NCBI GenBank assembly: GCA_033852165.1
Contig: JAWSUZ010000079.1
Coordinates: 6,932 to 70,931 of the forward strand
DNA length: 64,000 bases
Direction: 5' to 3'
Source of the DNA: Agarilytica sp033852165
Lineage (GTDB): Bacteria; Pseudomonadota; Gammaproteobacteria; Pseudomonadales; Cellvibrionaceae
Both the position numbers and the translations under genes were made by a program. The notes beneath the pieces are model-generated. The model was given only the letters and a program-made list of their open reading frames with translations, made no database searches and had not been told where the DNA came from. Positions 49,882-58,490 of the stretch are shown here, in pieces; positions within the stretch are counted from its first letter, which is position 1, and each line of letters opens with the position of its first letter.

Positions 49882-52047
49882 GTGGAATTTTGTAAACCTC
49901 GCGTAATATTTTCCGCGTTGTTAATTGCGGCGGTGAATGTTCACGCCGCCGAACCAGATATTAGCGACTTTCGTGATGTAAAAAACCCAAGCATCGCACT
50001 GACTCCTACGCGAATGGGGCAAGCACTCAACAACATCCCCGGTACGGTTACTGTTCTACTTGCGGAAGATTTACTAAAAAAAAACGTCACAACGGTTCCC
50101 GAAGCTTTGCGGCTTGTGCCAGGAATATCTCAAGTTGAAGTGACCGGATTTAGCCAAACAACCGGCCATGATTATCGAATTGGTTATCATGGGGGGTCTG
50201 CCCTTGTCCCGCGCGGCATTCAATTTATCGTTGATGGGCGAGTCCAATATATCGGAGCACTGTCTAAAATTGACTGGTCAAATTGCCCCGCTTTAGTTGC
50301 TGATATTGAACGCATTGAAGTGACGATGAACCCAAGCGCAGCCTCGTACGGGTCGAACTCCTTTCGTGCAGTTGTACACGTATTCACGCGGCATTCGGGC
50401 GACATACCACAGTACGAATTTAATGCGGATACGGATAGCAGAAAGGGGCATTTGCTCTCGTATCGTTCGGGTTATAGCGTAGGAAACAATTCTTTTTCTA
50501 TCGCGTTATCGCAATGGCGAGATAACGGCTACGACTCTGGAACATCCACGATAACAGGGGCCGACACCGCACCCGACCACCGCGATGATTCAGAAGTGAA
50601 CCGCATTATTTTTCGATCGGATAATATTTTAAATGGAAATACCGAACTCACTATTCACGCGGGCGCGGTGCTCGGTGATTACGAAGCAGAGTATGTAGTG
50701 GGAGGACAGGAACCGGGTATTTTCCCAGACATTAGAACAAAAGACTACTTTGCCAGCGGCTCATTCCGGTACGCTCATAGCGCCCGTTCAGAAACACGCA
50801 TGCAAATAAGCTGGAAAAAAAACGAACTGAAGCAAGACTTCCGGGCCTGCTCCCCCGCGGTTTTTATCTTTCCTGAAGCTCACGCGATGTTCGATGCTAA
50901 CCCTGAATATTTTTCTACACTCCTTGCCGGGGGGCTACCGAGTGGCGGTAGCCGAGAAGACGACCTATTGGCCCTAGCTTTACTGACTCGCGTTCAGTCC
51001 GTAGGCGCTGTGTCTTTCACGAATGTTTGCGGGACACTCAACCAAGATTACATTGACCTGCGTAGTGACCTAACTATCGAACATCACGCATATTTAACAA
51101 ACAACCTAAGATGGATTGTCGGTGGCACTTACGAACATCTTGAAGGCACTAGTGAAACCTTATTTTCTGGCTGGGTGAAACAAAAGGTAGGAAGCCTATT
51201 TGCCAGTATGGAATGGCAAGCGAATCAAAAATTTACGGTTAACGCGGGCCTTATGGCAGAACATCCCGAAAACCTCGGCAAGTTTATTTTTAGCCCGCGC
51301 GCATCCGTAAATTTTCATTACAAAGACAATTTAACATTCCGAATCGTAGGCAATCGTGCTTTTCGTACACCAGACGATGCAGAAGCTAAGCGAGAGCAAG
51401 ATTATAGAGTTATCAATATCGACCCTGTTGTAGACGGCATCACTGATAGCATTTTTGCGGGTCACGCCTCGTCCGAAGGTTTCAATCTTCGCGCTGAACA
51501 AATTGACGCCTTAGAAGTTGGTGTCCTTTACCATGCAAGGGCACAAACACTAACGCTAAATGCGCGCGGGTTCTACGAAGAGCTGGATCATTTAATATCT
51601 GAAAAACCGGCATATTCAAATTTTCACCTAACAAATAACGGTAAGGGGCGGGTCCATGGATTCGACTCATCACTTCAAGCCGAAATTTCGACCCAGTTTG
51701 ATTTCGAATTGGGCTATAGCTACCTCGATACTCAATTCAATTCGCTAAACGAAGAGGGCTTCAATAAGCGGCATAGTGGCCGCGCAGAATTAATATTTAA
51801 TAACATAGAACGAACGATTTCTTTTGCGTATATGGGCAACAGTAAACAAATGAACAAAAGTTTCGACCGCTGGAGCCTTTCGTGGGTAGAGAAAATTACA
51901 GACGATATGCTTCAACTCAATGTATCAATGCTTCTTCAATACCAGCCAAGCGCAATTGTGTATGCGGAAGACGATATCGGGCTACGAAACCAATATGAAT
52001 ACGATAATGATTTTTATGCGAAAATTGGACTTACCGTAACTTTTTAA
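49882..52047 (+). CDS. TonB-dependent outer-membrane receptor
   Basis: 721 residues. Signal peptide ends near VHAAEP (about 23). The plug domain (about 30-170) shows NIPGTVTVLLAEDLLKK, PEALRLVPGIS and a divergent end ASYGSNSFRAVVHVFTRHS. The beta-barrel follows to the C-terminal Phe (KIGLTVTF), the signal for outer-membrane insertion. It should import a scarce ligand using TonB energy. No clear TonB box was found after the signal peptide. Start is GTG at 49882 with GAGAGAA upstream. It heads a co-oriented cluster with a small membrane protein, a binding protein and a sensor-like protein, so the ligand is probably also sensed by these. The ligand is unknown; the ceramidase-like gene downstream hints at lipids. 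Confidence 0.9.
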   Translation: MEFCKPRVIFSALLIAAVNVHAAEPDISDFRDVKNPSIALTPTRMGQALNNIPGTVTVLLAEDLLKKNVTTVPEALRLVPGISQVEVTGFSQTTGHDYRIGYHGGSALVPRGIQFIVDGRVQYIGALSKIDWSNCPALVADIERIEVTMNPSAASYGSNSFRAVVHVFTRHSGDIPQYEFNADTDSRKGHLLSYRSGYSVGNNSFSIALSQWRDNGYDSGTSTITGADTAPDHRDDSEVNRIIFRSDNILNGNTELTIHAGAVLGDYEAEYVVGGQEPGIFPDIRTKDYFASGSFRYAHSARSETRMQISWKKNELKQDFRACSPAVFIFPEAHAMFDANPEYFSTLLAGGLPSGGSREDDLLALALLTRVQSVGAVSFTNVCGTLNQDYIDLRSDLTIEHHAYLTNNLRWIVGGTYEHLEGTSETLFSGWVKQKVGSLFASMEWQANQKFTVNAGLMAEHPENLGKFIFSPRASVNFHYKDNLTFRIVGNRAFRTPDDAEAKREQDYRVINIDPVVDGITDSIFAGHASSEGFNLRAEQIDALEVGVLYHARAQTLTLNARGFYEELDHLISEKPAYSNFHLTNNGKGRVHGFDSSLQAEISTQFDFELGYSYLDTQFNSLNEEGFNKRHSGRAELIFNNIERTISFAYMGNSKQMNKSFDRWSLSWVEKITDDMLQLNVSMLLQYQPSAIVYAEDDIGLRNQYEYDNDFYAKIGLTVTF

Positions 52048-52064
52048 TAATCAGAAAAATTACA

Positions 52065-52334
52065 ATGCGTTATTTGAACAACCTCAGTCCAACTAAAATA
52101 AAGTTGTCCGGCACGCTAATTTTGTCTTGCATCGCTATCGCCTTGTGGGTGGCCTCGATGATTCCAACTCTAAACTTATCGCTAATGCCGCTTTTATTGA
52201 TTGGTTTGTATACGGCTACAGAAGTTAAATTTCAGTATAAATTCTTATTTGGGCTAGCCTATTTTTACACCGTTGTAGTCGGTTTTTTCATTGCCATCTA
52301 TCGACCTAACGAATTTGATTATCCATGGCAATAG
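52065..52334 (+). CDS. Small inner-membrane protein
   Basis: 89 residues with two or three hydrophobic helices (about 17-33, 38-50 and 57-78) and a short hydrophilic end FDYPWQ. It begins only 17 bases after the TonB receptor stop, so it is almost certainly cotranscribed. No family recognised. Size and position resemble small accessory membrane proteins beside TonB receptors, but no function can be assigned. Confidence 0.65.
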   Translation: MRYLNNLSPTKIKLSGTLILSCIAIALWVASMIPTLNLSLMPLLLIGLYTATEVKFQYKFLFGLAYFYTVVVGFFIAIYRPNEFDYPWQ

Positions 52335-52411
52335 CGGTGAATTTTGGCGTAAACATTACGCACTTTTTATTACTTGAATACCCCCTACCTGTTTAGCTAC
52401 CAAGGAAAGCC

Positions 52412-53296
52412 GTGCTCACATCAAGGAAAACTTCAAAACATAGACGCATTCGATCATGGCTTCTGATAGCGGCAATTTTTATCAGTCAGCAATCATTTTC
52501 CGATATATCAATTATCGCGTCGGAACTCGACAAACAACGCCCACTGTATAATTCGCTGAGAGAAGCAATAAACGAATTACCGAATTCAAAACGATACGAC
52601 ATTGCAGTTACTATCGGGCAATCGTCACTAGATAGCACACTAAAAAGAAAGCATAGTTACGACGCAGTTATAGCAATTGGCGCTACCCGGTACGACTTTA
52701 ATCTAGCAATCACATCTCACCCAGAGAAAAACTACCCAGTATCGGCCATATATGCTGAACCGCCGCCAGATAAAATCGTAAAACTAGCGCGTTTAATTTA
52801 CGGTGAAAACTCTCGGCTACTTATTCCGTTCCATTCAAAAAAACAAAAAGAACTAATTTTCACTAAAGAAATATTAGAAGATAAACACATTACAGTATTA
52901 CCGTCTAAAAACTCACGATGGGTCAGGCGATTACGCGATTATGACGCAGCCATTGCCATTGCGGATATTCAGCTTTACTCGAACTCAAATCTAAATGCTA
53001 TTGGCCGATCACTCTACCGACAACGTAAAGGTTTTTTTGGATTCTCTTCAGAACTCGTAACTGAAAATGGTGCACTCGCCAGCTTATACACAAAAGACAT
53101 TCATCTCATCAAACAATTAGTAGGTGTAATTTCTTTGTACATCGAAAAGAAAACACTGGCGCCCCCCGACCAGCCCGATCATTACAGCATTGAAATCAAG
53201 TCGCAACTCGCCAAAACTCTCGGATTCTACGCTTTGGACATTAAAACTCTCGAAACAGAAATAAATAAGATTGATTCGAAGGAGCATATAGAATGA
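52412..53296 (+). CDS. ABC-type periplasmic binding protein-like (ABC_sub_bind type)
   Basis: 294 residues; GTG start at 52412 with AAGGA 6 bases upstream. The signal peptide is about 1-30 (IAAIFISQQSFS). The mature sequence follows the ABC_sub_bind pattern: YDAVIAIGATRYDF, a central PVSAIYAEPP, and YDAAIAIADIQLYSN plus FFGFSSELVTENGALASLY near the end. Such proteins bind ligand in the periplasm, and when paired with a membrane sensor they often feed it information. Its stop overlaps the sensor gene start (ATGA), so the two are translationally coupled. No ABC permease or ATPase accompanies it, which favours a sensing role. Confidence 0.8.
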   Translation: MLTSRKTSKHRRIRSWLLIAAIFISQQSFSDISIIASELDKQRPLYNSLREAINELPNSKRYDIAVTIGQSSLDSTLKRKHSYDAVIAIGATRYDFNLAITSHPEKNYPVSAIYAEPPPDKIVKLARLIYGENSRLLIPFHSKKQKELIFTKEILEDKHITVLPSKNSRWVRRLRDYDAAIAIADIQLYSNSNLNAIGRSLYRQRKGFFGFSSELVTENGALASLYTKDIHLIKQLVGVISLYIEKKTLAPPDQPDHYSIEIKSQLAKTLGFYALDIKTLETEINKIDSKEHIE

Positions 53297-55182
53297 GAAA
53301 TATATCTCTCGCAATCAAAATACCGATTTTTATTGCACTATTCTCTGCGATGCTGTCTTTCCCTGTTTTGCTTACAACCAACCATCAGCAAATAAAGTCG
53401 CTGGAAAGTAATTTTTACAGCAACCAAGAAACACTGCTGAACGTCATAATTCCAGACGCTCGTGAAGCCTTAGAAACGGGCATGTATTCTTATTTTCAAG
53501 ACCGGATCAACCAGCTATCTGAACGTACAGATATTTTCAGTATTGAACTAAGAAACGATAACAATACTATCATCGCATCCGTTCGTGACGACAACGGCGG
53601 AAACGAAAATTCAAGTGTCCGTATGACCCATAAAATTCACACGATAACGTCAAGAAAGGTTTTGGGCATAGACCGCCTCTCGCCGTCTTTAGAACAGTTT
53701 ATCGGCACAATCACAATCGAATTTAACAACGCTGAAAAACAAAAGAAACTTAACGCTATAAAAACTCAGCTCTGGGCGTTCACACTTACAACCATAATCA
53801 TGGTACTGGCGTGTATTTTTATTGTGAATTTTTTCATTACCAAACCCATTGCAATAATGGGGAAAGCGCTAATTGATATTCAAAAAGGTAATTTTCACCC
53901 TGAGATTCCGGTATCGGGAAAAGACGAGATGGGAATATTGTCGGAAACGATACTAAAAACAGGAATGGAATTAGAACAAAGAGAGAAGGATAAACTCGCC
54001 GAATACGATAGGCAAATTTCCGAATATACCGAACGAAGTAATCAGGATATACGAAAAATTACTCGCATTCGCGACAGCCTTGAAGAACTCAGGGCATCCG
54101 CTCGCCTTGGATTTGACTTATCTTCGGTACTTTTTTCCCGCAAGGAGTCAAAAGAAGCGAGCATTTTATTAACAAACGCCCTTGAATCTATTGCGACAAT
54201 AAATAATATGCAGGGAGAGATAGAAGACGAAAACATATCACATCGCCGATTTTGTTCAGAAACGCTAAAAAACTACGCGATATCGATAGAAAAAACCGTC
54301 GCTTTTATTGCCTGCACTGTTAGATTCCCGATACAAATCATTATCGACAAAGGAATTACAGATTCTAACCGGCATATACTGGTCGATTTGAAATCGACAA
54401 TGAGGCTTTTTTCATTAGCCCTAGATTACTGGCCGAAGGCCTTAGAAACCGACGACAACCCTTGGTTTATAACCGTCAGTATCGAAGAAAACTTAGGTAA
54501 AGAAAAAAGCATCATGATTGAATTTCTGACAAACGATGCCGCACCCTACGCAATAGTTTCAGTTGCAAAAAAACCGAGCTGGGAAGCATGTGACCCGGTT
54601 CTTAGAAAGATAGAGAATCTTGAAGAAACGGATGGGATACATCAGTTGCTATCGATTAAAAGTGATACATCGATTGCAATCCAATACGTCTGTGATTACA
54701 TCGATAGTGAATCGGCATCTGGAATTTTGCATAAATACAAAAACATATTTAAGTTTAATCGCAGGGTTTTGCTACTAGGCGAATCTCCTCAACTATTAAA
54801 CATCGGAAAAAGACTCGAAACGCTCCACATCGACACGATAAAAACCACTTATAACAAACAGGAATTAATCGAAAACATTATTGATCATAATACAGCCATC
54901 ATCCTAATCGACTGCGCAACAAGCGCCGAGAACATGCGAATGACGATGACCCTGCTTTCCGGTTTAAGATCAGCCTATAAATTCATGATCGTGGCGGTAG
55001 TCAATGACAAGGAATTACTACAAATTGAAAATGGAAATTTTGAACTGCATGAAATCATGGGTATTGATCACGTAATTTCTTATCCGGTATCCACCGAAGA
55101 TATCGGTCTCTTAATCAACGGAATGTCGTCTGATGAAATAATCTCTCATGCGATTAAATCGATACAAGATGACATTAAATAA
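53293..55182 (+). CDS. Membrane hybrid-sensor-like protein with degenerate kinase and receiver parts
   Basis: 629 residues. Order: N-terminal helix (about 7-28), periplasmic region (to about 155), second helix (about 157-182), HAMP-like segment (ITKPIAIMGKALIDIQKGNF, about 183-235), coiled coil (about 230-275), then a region where a histidine kinase core would be. Near 276-300 no phospho-accepting His motif is seen, and the ATP-lid glycine boxes are absent, though the overall length fits HisKA plus HATPase. The end (about 495-615) is receiver-like: LLLGESP stands where VDDEP is usual, ILIDC keeps a possible phospho-Asp, and YPVS stands where KP is expected. It probably signals by conformation or partner binding. 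ATGA overlap couples it to the binding-protein gene. Confidence 0.75.
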   Translation: MRNISLAIKIPIFIALFSAMLSFPVLLTTNHQQIKSLESNFYSNQETLLNVIIPDAREALETGMYSYFQDRINQLSERTDIFSIELRNDNNTIIASVRDDNGGNENSSVRMTHKIHTITSRKVLGIDRLSPSLEQFIGTITIEFNNAEKQKKLNAIKTQLWAFTLTTIIMVLACIFIVNFFITKPIAIMGKALIDIQKGNFHPEIPVSGKDEMGILSETILKTGMELEQREKDKLAEYDRQISEYTERSNQDIRKITRIRDSLEELRASARLGFDLSSVLFSRKESKEASILLTNALESIATINNMQGEIEDENISHRRFCSETLKNYAISIEKTVAFIACTVRFPIQIIIDKGITDSNRHILVDLKSTMRLFSLALDYWPKALETDDNPWFITVSIEENLGKEKSIMIEFLTNDAAPYAIVSVAKKPSWEACDPVLRKIENLEETDGIHQLLSIKSDTSIAIQYVCDYIDSESASGILHKYKNIFKFNRRVLLLGESPQLLNIGKRLETLHIDTIKTTYNKQELIENIIDHNTAIILIDCATSAENMRMTMTLLSGLRSAYKFMIVAVVNDKELLQIENGNFELHEIMGIDHVISYPVSTEDIGLLINGMSSDEIISHAIKSIQDDIK

Positions 55183-55280
55183 TAACGGCGAATGACACTA
55201 CCAAAAAAGCATTGAGATACACTATTACACATGCTTAAACTAAAGATTAATTTACGTAGTGAAAATAAAAAGGACACTCA

Positions 55281-56552
55281 ATGACTCGATTTTTATGTTT
55301 TTCTATTTTGTGTATATCCCTTTCTTCGCAGGCAGGAATTCGCGCCGGATACTCGCAAGAAAAATTAACGCCCACAATTGAAGAGGCTCAACTTTCATGC
55401 CTTGGGGGATACGGCGGCCCTGGATCCCGCTGCGGCGTTACAAAAATTTACGATGACATATCTATCCGTGTTCTCGCGATTTCAGAAAAAAACAACCATT
55501 TTTATTTTCGACCACGCCCCCATCACGAGGCTCAGGTTTTGTTCGCTGTTATCGACACAGTTGGGGTTGGTGATTCTATTATCAAAGACATTCGAGACGA
55601 CGTGTTTGAAAAATCTCACGGTCGAATCGCAAAAAAAAGCATCTACATAACCGCAACACATACACATTCGGGGCCGGATTTACAAGGGTTATGGGGTGGC
55701 ATTTCTGAAGCCTATCGCGAGCGTATCGTTTCAACATCCACCCGCGCAATTTTGAGCGCATACAACAATCAAACCCCGGTATCGATTAACGTCTGGCAAG
55801 CAGAAGCGAGAGTAGAAAATCGGCGCGGGTGGGATAAAGTCGACAACGCTATAAACGTAATGGAATTCAGGTCCAAACGATTCGATTACAGCATCGCCAC
55901 ACTCGTCAACATGAGTGGCCACCCTGCTATTCTAGACGCAGCCGCGCTAGGCTATAGCGCAGACTACGTTCACCAGCTACGAGAAACGTTTGAACATCAC
56001 GCAAATACTAACGTAGTGTTTATCAACGGAATTCTTGGTGACGCACAACCTATCGTCGATGGCCCCCGCTCCACAGAAACCGCCTATTCTTTTGGCGAGT
56101 CTGTGGCAATACAAGCACTCGCCCAACAGAATACAGCCGAGCCGGTATACGGACATTTGCGGATAGAGCAAATCCCCTTCTCTCATACAGTCGAAAACCC
56201 TTTGGTGTTAGGCGCTATACAAGCCGGGTTACTAGACCTTGAAATAGACGAAGAACAAAAAGTAAACACACAGTTCGGGATAATGACCATTGGCAACAAA
56301 GTGTCTGCATTAATGTTTCCTGGCGAATCGTTAACCAGGCTTGGCCTACCAATCAAATCAAAAATGACAAGTGACTATGATTTCTTCTTTGGCTTATCCG
56401 GCGATTCCTTAGGATATTTCATTCCAAGCGATGAATTTCTTCAAATACCGGGAAGAACAACGGAAGAGACCGCGAGCCTAAGCCCTAGCATTGGAGATAG
56501 GATCGGAGAGGTTATTAAGGGGCATCTTGAACAAGAACATCCCCATCATTAG
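55281..56552 (+). CDS. Neutral/alkaline ceramidase-like secreted protein
   Basis: 423 residues with a signal peptide (about 1-18, ends SSQA) and AAGGA upstream of the ATG. It matches the N-terminal catalytic domain of neutral/alkaline non-lysosomal ceramidases, which hydrolyse ceramide with zinc: THTHSGPD (near 127), SGHPAIL (near 213), FPGES (near 347) and LGYFIPSDEF (near 377) correspond to the zinc-binding His, His, Glu and Tyr positions. The nucleophile-type motif GDxSPN is GDAQP here (near 254), so the usual Ser is missing. The C-terminal Ig-like domain of full ceramidases is also absent. It may hydrolyse another amide or ester, or be a binding protein. It lies 98 bases after the sensor gene without an obvious terminator between. 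Confidence 0.82.
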   Translation: MTRFLCFSILCISLSSQAGIRAGYSQEKLTPTIEEAQLSCLGGYGGPGSRCGVTKIYDDISIRVLAISEKNNHFYFRPRPHHEAQVLFAVIDTVGVGDSIIKDIRDDVFEKSHGRIAKKSIYITATHTHSGPDLQGLWGGISEAYRERIVSTSTRAILSAYNNQTPVSINVWQAEARVENRRGWDKVDNAINVMEFRSKRFDYSIATLVNMSGHPAILDAAALGYSADYVHQLRETFEHHANTNVVFINGILGDAQPIVDGPRSTETAYSFGESVAIQALAQQNTAEPVYGHLRIEQIPFSHTVENPLVLGAIQAGLLDLEIDEEQKVNTQFGIMTIGNKVSALMFPGESLTRLGLPIKSKMTSDYDFFFGLSGDSLGYFIPSDEFLQIPGRTTEETASLSPSIGDRIGEVIKGHLEQEHPHH

Positions 56553-56574
56553 GCGGTGCCTGTAGGGGTTTTTT
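56541..56574 (+). terminator. Possible terminator of the receptor-ceramidase operon
   Basis: CCCC...AGGC GGT GCCT GTA GGGG TTTTTT: an interrupted stem overlapping the stop codon, followed by six Ts. The stem has an internal bulge, so the call is moderate. Confidence 0.4.
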
Positions 56575-56607
56575 AAACCACAACAGATACTCTATAACGG
56601 GGCTAGC

Positions 56608-57189
56608 CTAGAGCAGCCCCTTCACCCCGAGCTGAATCATACTTTTAACTAGGGCGTAAGTTTCGGGATCGTTTAACTTGACCTTACTGTCTGAAAAAAG
56701 CTTTAAGACGCGATGGAGTATACTGTCTAAGCACCCCGGACTCAGCTCTTGAAAAATATCCACCCCACACTCTTCTGACACCTTAGCGACTAAAATATAA
56801 ACGCGGCCTAAATGCGCGAGATCATATGCGCCGAGCATCGACTTCGTGGTGCCAAGAGCTCTGCCTTCAGTACCAGACATTGGGAAAACTGCGTTATATA
56901 AAAGGTGATCGCTCAACTGGGCATCTAAAACGTCTTTCCCTTTGCAATCTTTTATTTGTTTAACGAGCCCAGAAACGAGATCGTTAAATTTGACCCGCTC
57001 AGCCGGGGGCCGGTCTTCTGAAAAAAGCAGTTTTACGCCTGTTGGACTCATACCCGTCATGTTTGAAATCAACGTCAATTTTCCATAATCTCGAATACCC
57101 GCGTACTCTATGGCAGCGCGAAGTCTACGAGCAAAACCGGGTATGTGTTTTGGCGTCCTACCCAGCAATACGGCACTGTTGTCAGTCAT
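56608..57189 (-). CDS. Putative HTH-type DNA-binding protein
   Basis: 193 residues. The N-terminal part (FARRLRAAIEYAGIRDYGKL, then ISNMTGMSPTGVKLLFSED) has the spacing of a helix-turn-helix of the phage-repressor/XRE kind, followed by a helical C-terminal half with no catalytic motif. It would act as a cytoplasmic regulator. It lies convergent to the receptor-ceramidase operon and stands alone on its strand; what it regulates is not visible. The ATG at 57189 has only a very close AGG before it. Confidence 0.6.
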   Translation of the reverse strand: MTDNSAVLLGRTPKHIPGFARRLRAAIEYAGIRDYGKLTLISNMTGMSPTGVKLLFSEDRPPAERVKFNDLVSGLVKQIKDCKGKDVLDAQLSDHLLYNAVFPMSGTEGRALGTTKSMLGAYDLAHLGRVYILVAKVSEECGVDIFQELSPGCLDSILHRVLKLFSDSKVKLNDPETYALVKSMIQLGVKGLL

Positions 57190-57752
57190 CCTAAGCGGCT
57201 CAATTTTATTTCATGCGTCCAAAAGTAGGCTGCAATTCACTTTAAACTTACTTCAAATTCAACGCAATATGTTAATTAATTATAGTGGTATCACATAAAA
57301 ACAACTAATCATTTCAATCCCCGTCTCCAGAAGCACCCGGGCTAGCCCAAGCCCTAGGAAACGGGCCATTAAGAACTGCCGCGTCAGAAGATATTTTGAG
57401 GCGACACTTTAAGCCCATTTACTTCATTCTTTAGTTGAGTGAAATTTTTGACGCTCTACACGTGGATCTTCAGAAGAGCTAAATTTTTAACTAAGCCAAT
57501 GGATGTTGATCTATCCGGCATACTGCTTCCTTAGCGGGTTTAGAGAACAGTAACAATACTACATTCACGTTAAAATCACCGAACATGTTAAAAACCAGAC
57601 GTTTTTAAGTCAGAGGGTCAGAGCAATCGATCTTGCAGACGTAAAAAATCAATTGCTCCGACCCTCGATTTATTCGTTTCCCGAATGGATGCACCCGGCA
57701 TTGCGGAGCGCACCGTGGCTTTTGGCCGCCAATAGCTTTACGTTCCTTTGTC
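57190..57752. other. Intergenic region with a palindromic element
   Basis: About 560 bases with no ORF. It includes the inverted repeat at 57613-57666. The part just before 57300 is AT-rich and probably holds the promoter of the HTH gene. Confidence 0.5.
57613..57666. repeat. Imperfect inverted repeat with GAGGGTC termini
   Basis: Arms GAGGGTCAGAGCAATCGAT and ATCAATTGCTCCGACCCTC pair with few mismatches around a 16-base loop. The GGTCAGAGCAAT-type ends resemble palindromes found beside REP-associated tyrosine transposases. It may be a non-autonomous mobile palindrome or a terminator. Confidence 0.7.
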
Positions 57753-57965
57753 TTATTTTCGGTCTAAATATCTATATTTTATGATCAAGCTAATAATTTC
57801 ATGGTCACTTATAGCCGCTTCCAGCGCCTCATCCAGCGAAGCTCTTTGCGGAAGAGATATATTAAACTTCCGTTGTAAAATATCCGTCACCTGACTGTCA
57901 ATACTTGGGTCGATATCCATACCGCAAAATATGGCTATCCGCTGCTTTACAAATTCTTTGTTCAC
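57753..57965 (-). CDS. Small conserved-looking hypothetical protein (acyl-carrier-like size)
   Basis: 70 residues from a GTG at 57965 (AGGA about 11 bases upstream, weak). The sequence MNKEFVKQRIAIFCGMDIDPSIDSQV, with ILQRKFNISLPQRASLDEALEAA, is helical, with the length and helix pattern of small carrier-like proteins. No Asp-Ser-Leu phosphopantetheine site is present, so it is not a functional carrier protein. No function assigned. Confidence 0.55.
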   Translation of the reverse strand: MNKEFVKQRIAIFCGMDIDPSIDSQVTDILQRKFNISLPQRASLDEALEAAISDHEIISLIIKYRYLDRK

Positions 57966-58048
57966 TTATCTTTATTTTCCTATACGTATGTCAATATAAA
58001 TTCTGGATTAGGCTTTTATCAAATGGAATATTCCAGAACCCAATACTC

Positions 58049-58315
58049 TTAATCGATAATGTCCCAGATGGTGTAATTCGAGCTTTTTAAGAATAAGCAC
58101 GAGTGAAACAGACATATGGACGATCCCGTTTCGTCAAGTAAAGAAAGCCAAAACCCTTTAAATGACGAAACGGGATCGCCCATATATGTCTTGTTAATTT
58201 GTCCGGTGGAAGTCTTTACCATCGGACAAATCCTTAACGTATCTTGAGATTGGCACATCCACCACTCACCAACTTTTGGCATTGGTTGATTAGCCAGAGT
58301 CTTCGTATTAGTCAT
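58049..58315 (-). CDS. Hypothetical 88-residue protein
   Basis: The best start is the ATG at 58315, which has GGGGGA about 6 bases upstream; a longer frame from 58345 adds ten residues without a ribosome site. It opens MTNTKTLANQPMPKVGEWW and includes CQSQDTLRICPMV. No family or signal sequence recognised. Its second half is encoded by a long inverted repeat (58111-58190), so that part may be a later insertion into an older short gene. Confidence 0.5.
   Translation of the reverse strand: MTNTKTLANQPMPKVGEWWMCQSQDTLRICPMVKTSTGQINKTYMGDPVSSFKGFWLSLLDETGSSICLFHSCLFLKSSNYTIWDIID
58111..58190. repeat. Long inverted repeat inside a small gene
   Basis: Arms at 58111-58136 and 58163-58190 share GATCCCGTTTCGTCA and GACATAT blocks as reverse complements, with one or two small gaps, around a 26-base centre. 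The transcript of the small gene would form a stable hairpin here. It could be a MITE-like insertion or a 3' regulatory or terminator structure. Confidence 0.8.
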
Positions 58316-58490
58316 TCTATGTCCCCCGTACAAAATATTGACCAATCAACGAACTTATATAAGCAATATCCAGGACTTGAATATCACTTATATACCAGCA
58401 AACATGGATTATCCCAGATAAAAAACTCATAGGTCAGTGACTCACAGAGCGGCTCTTTTTTAGCAAAGTTTGTGCTCCCAAAGACGCGCC

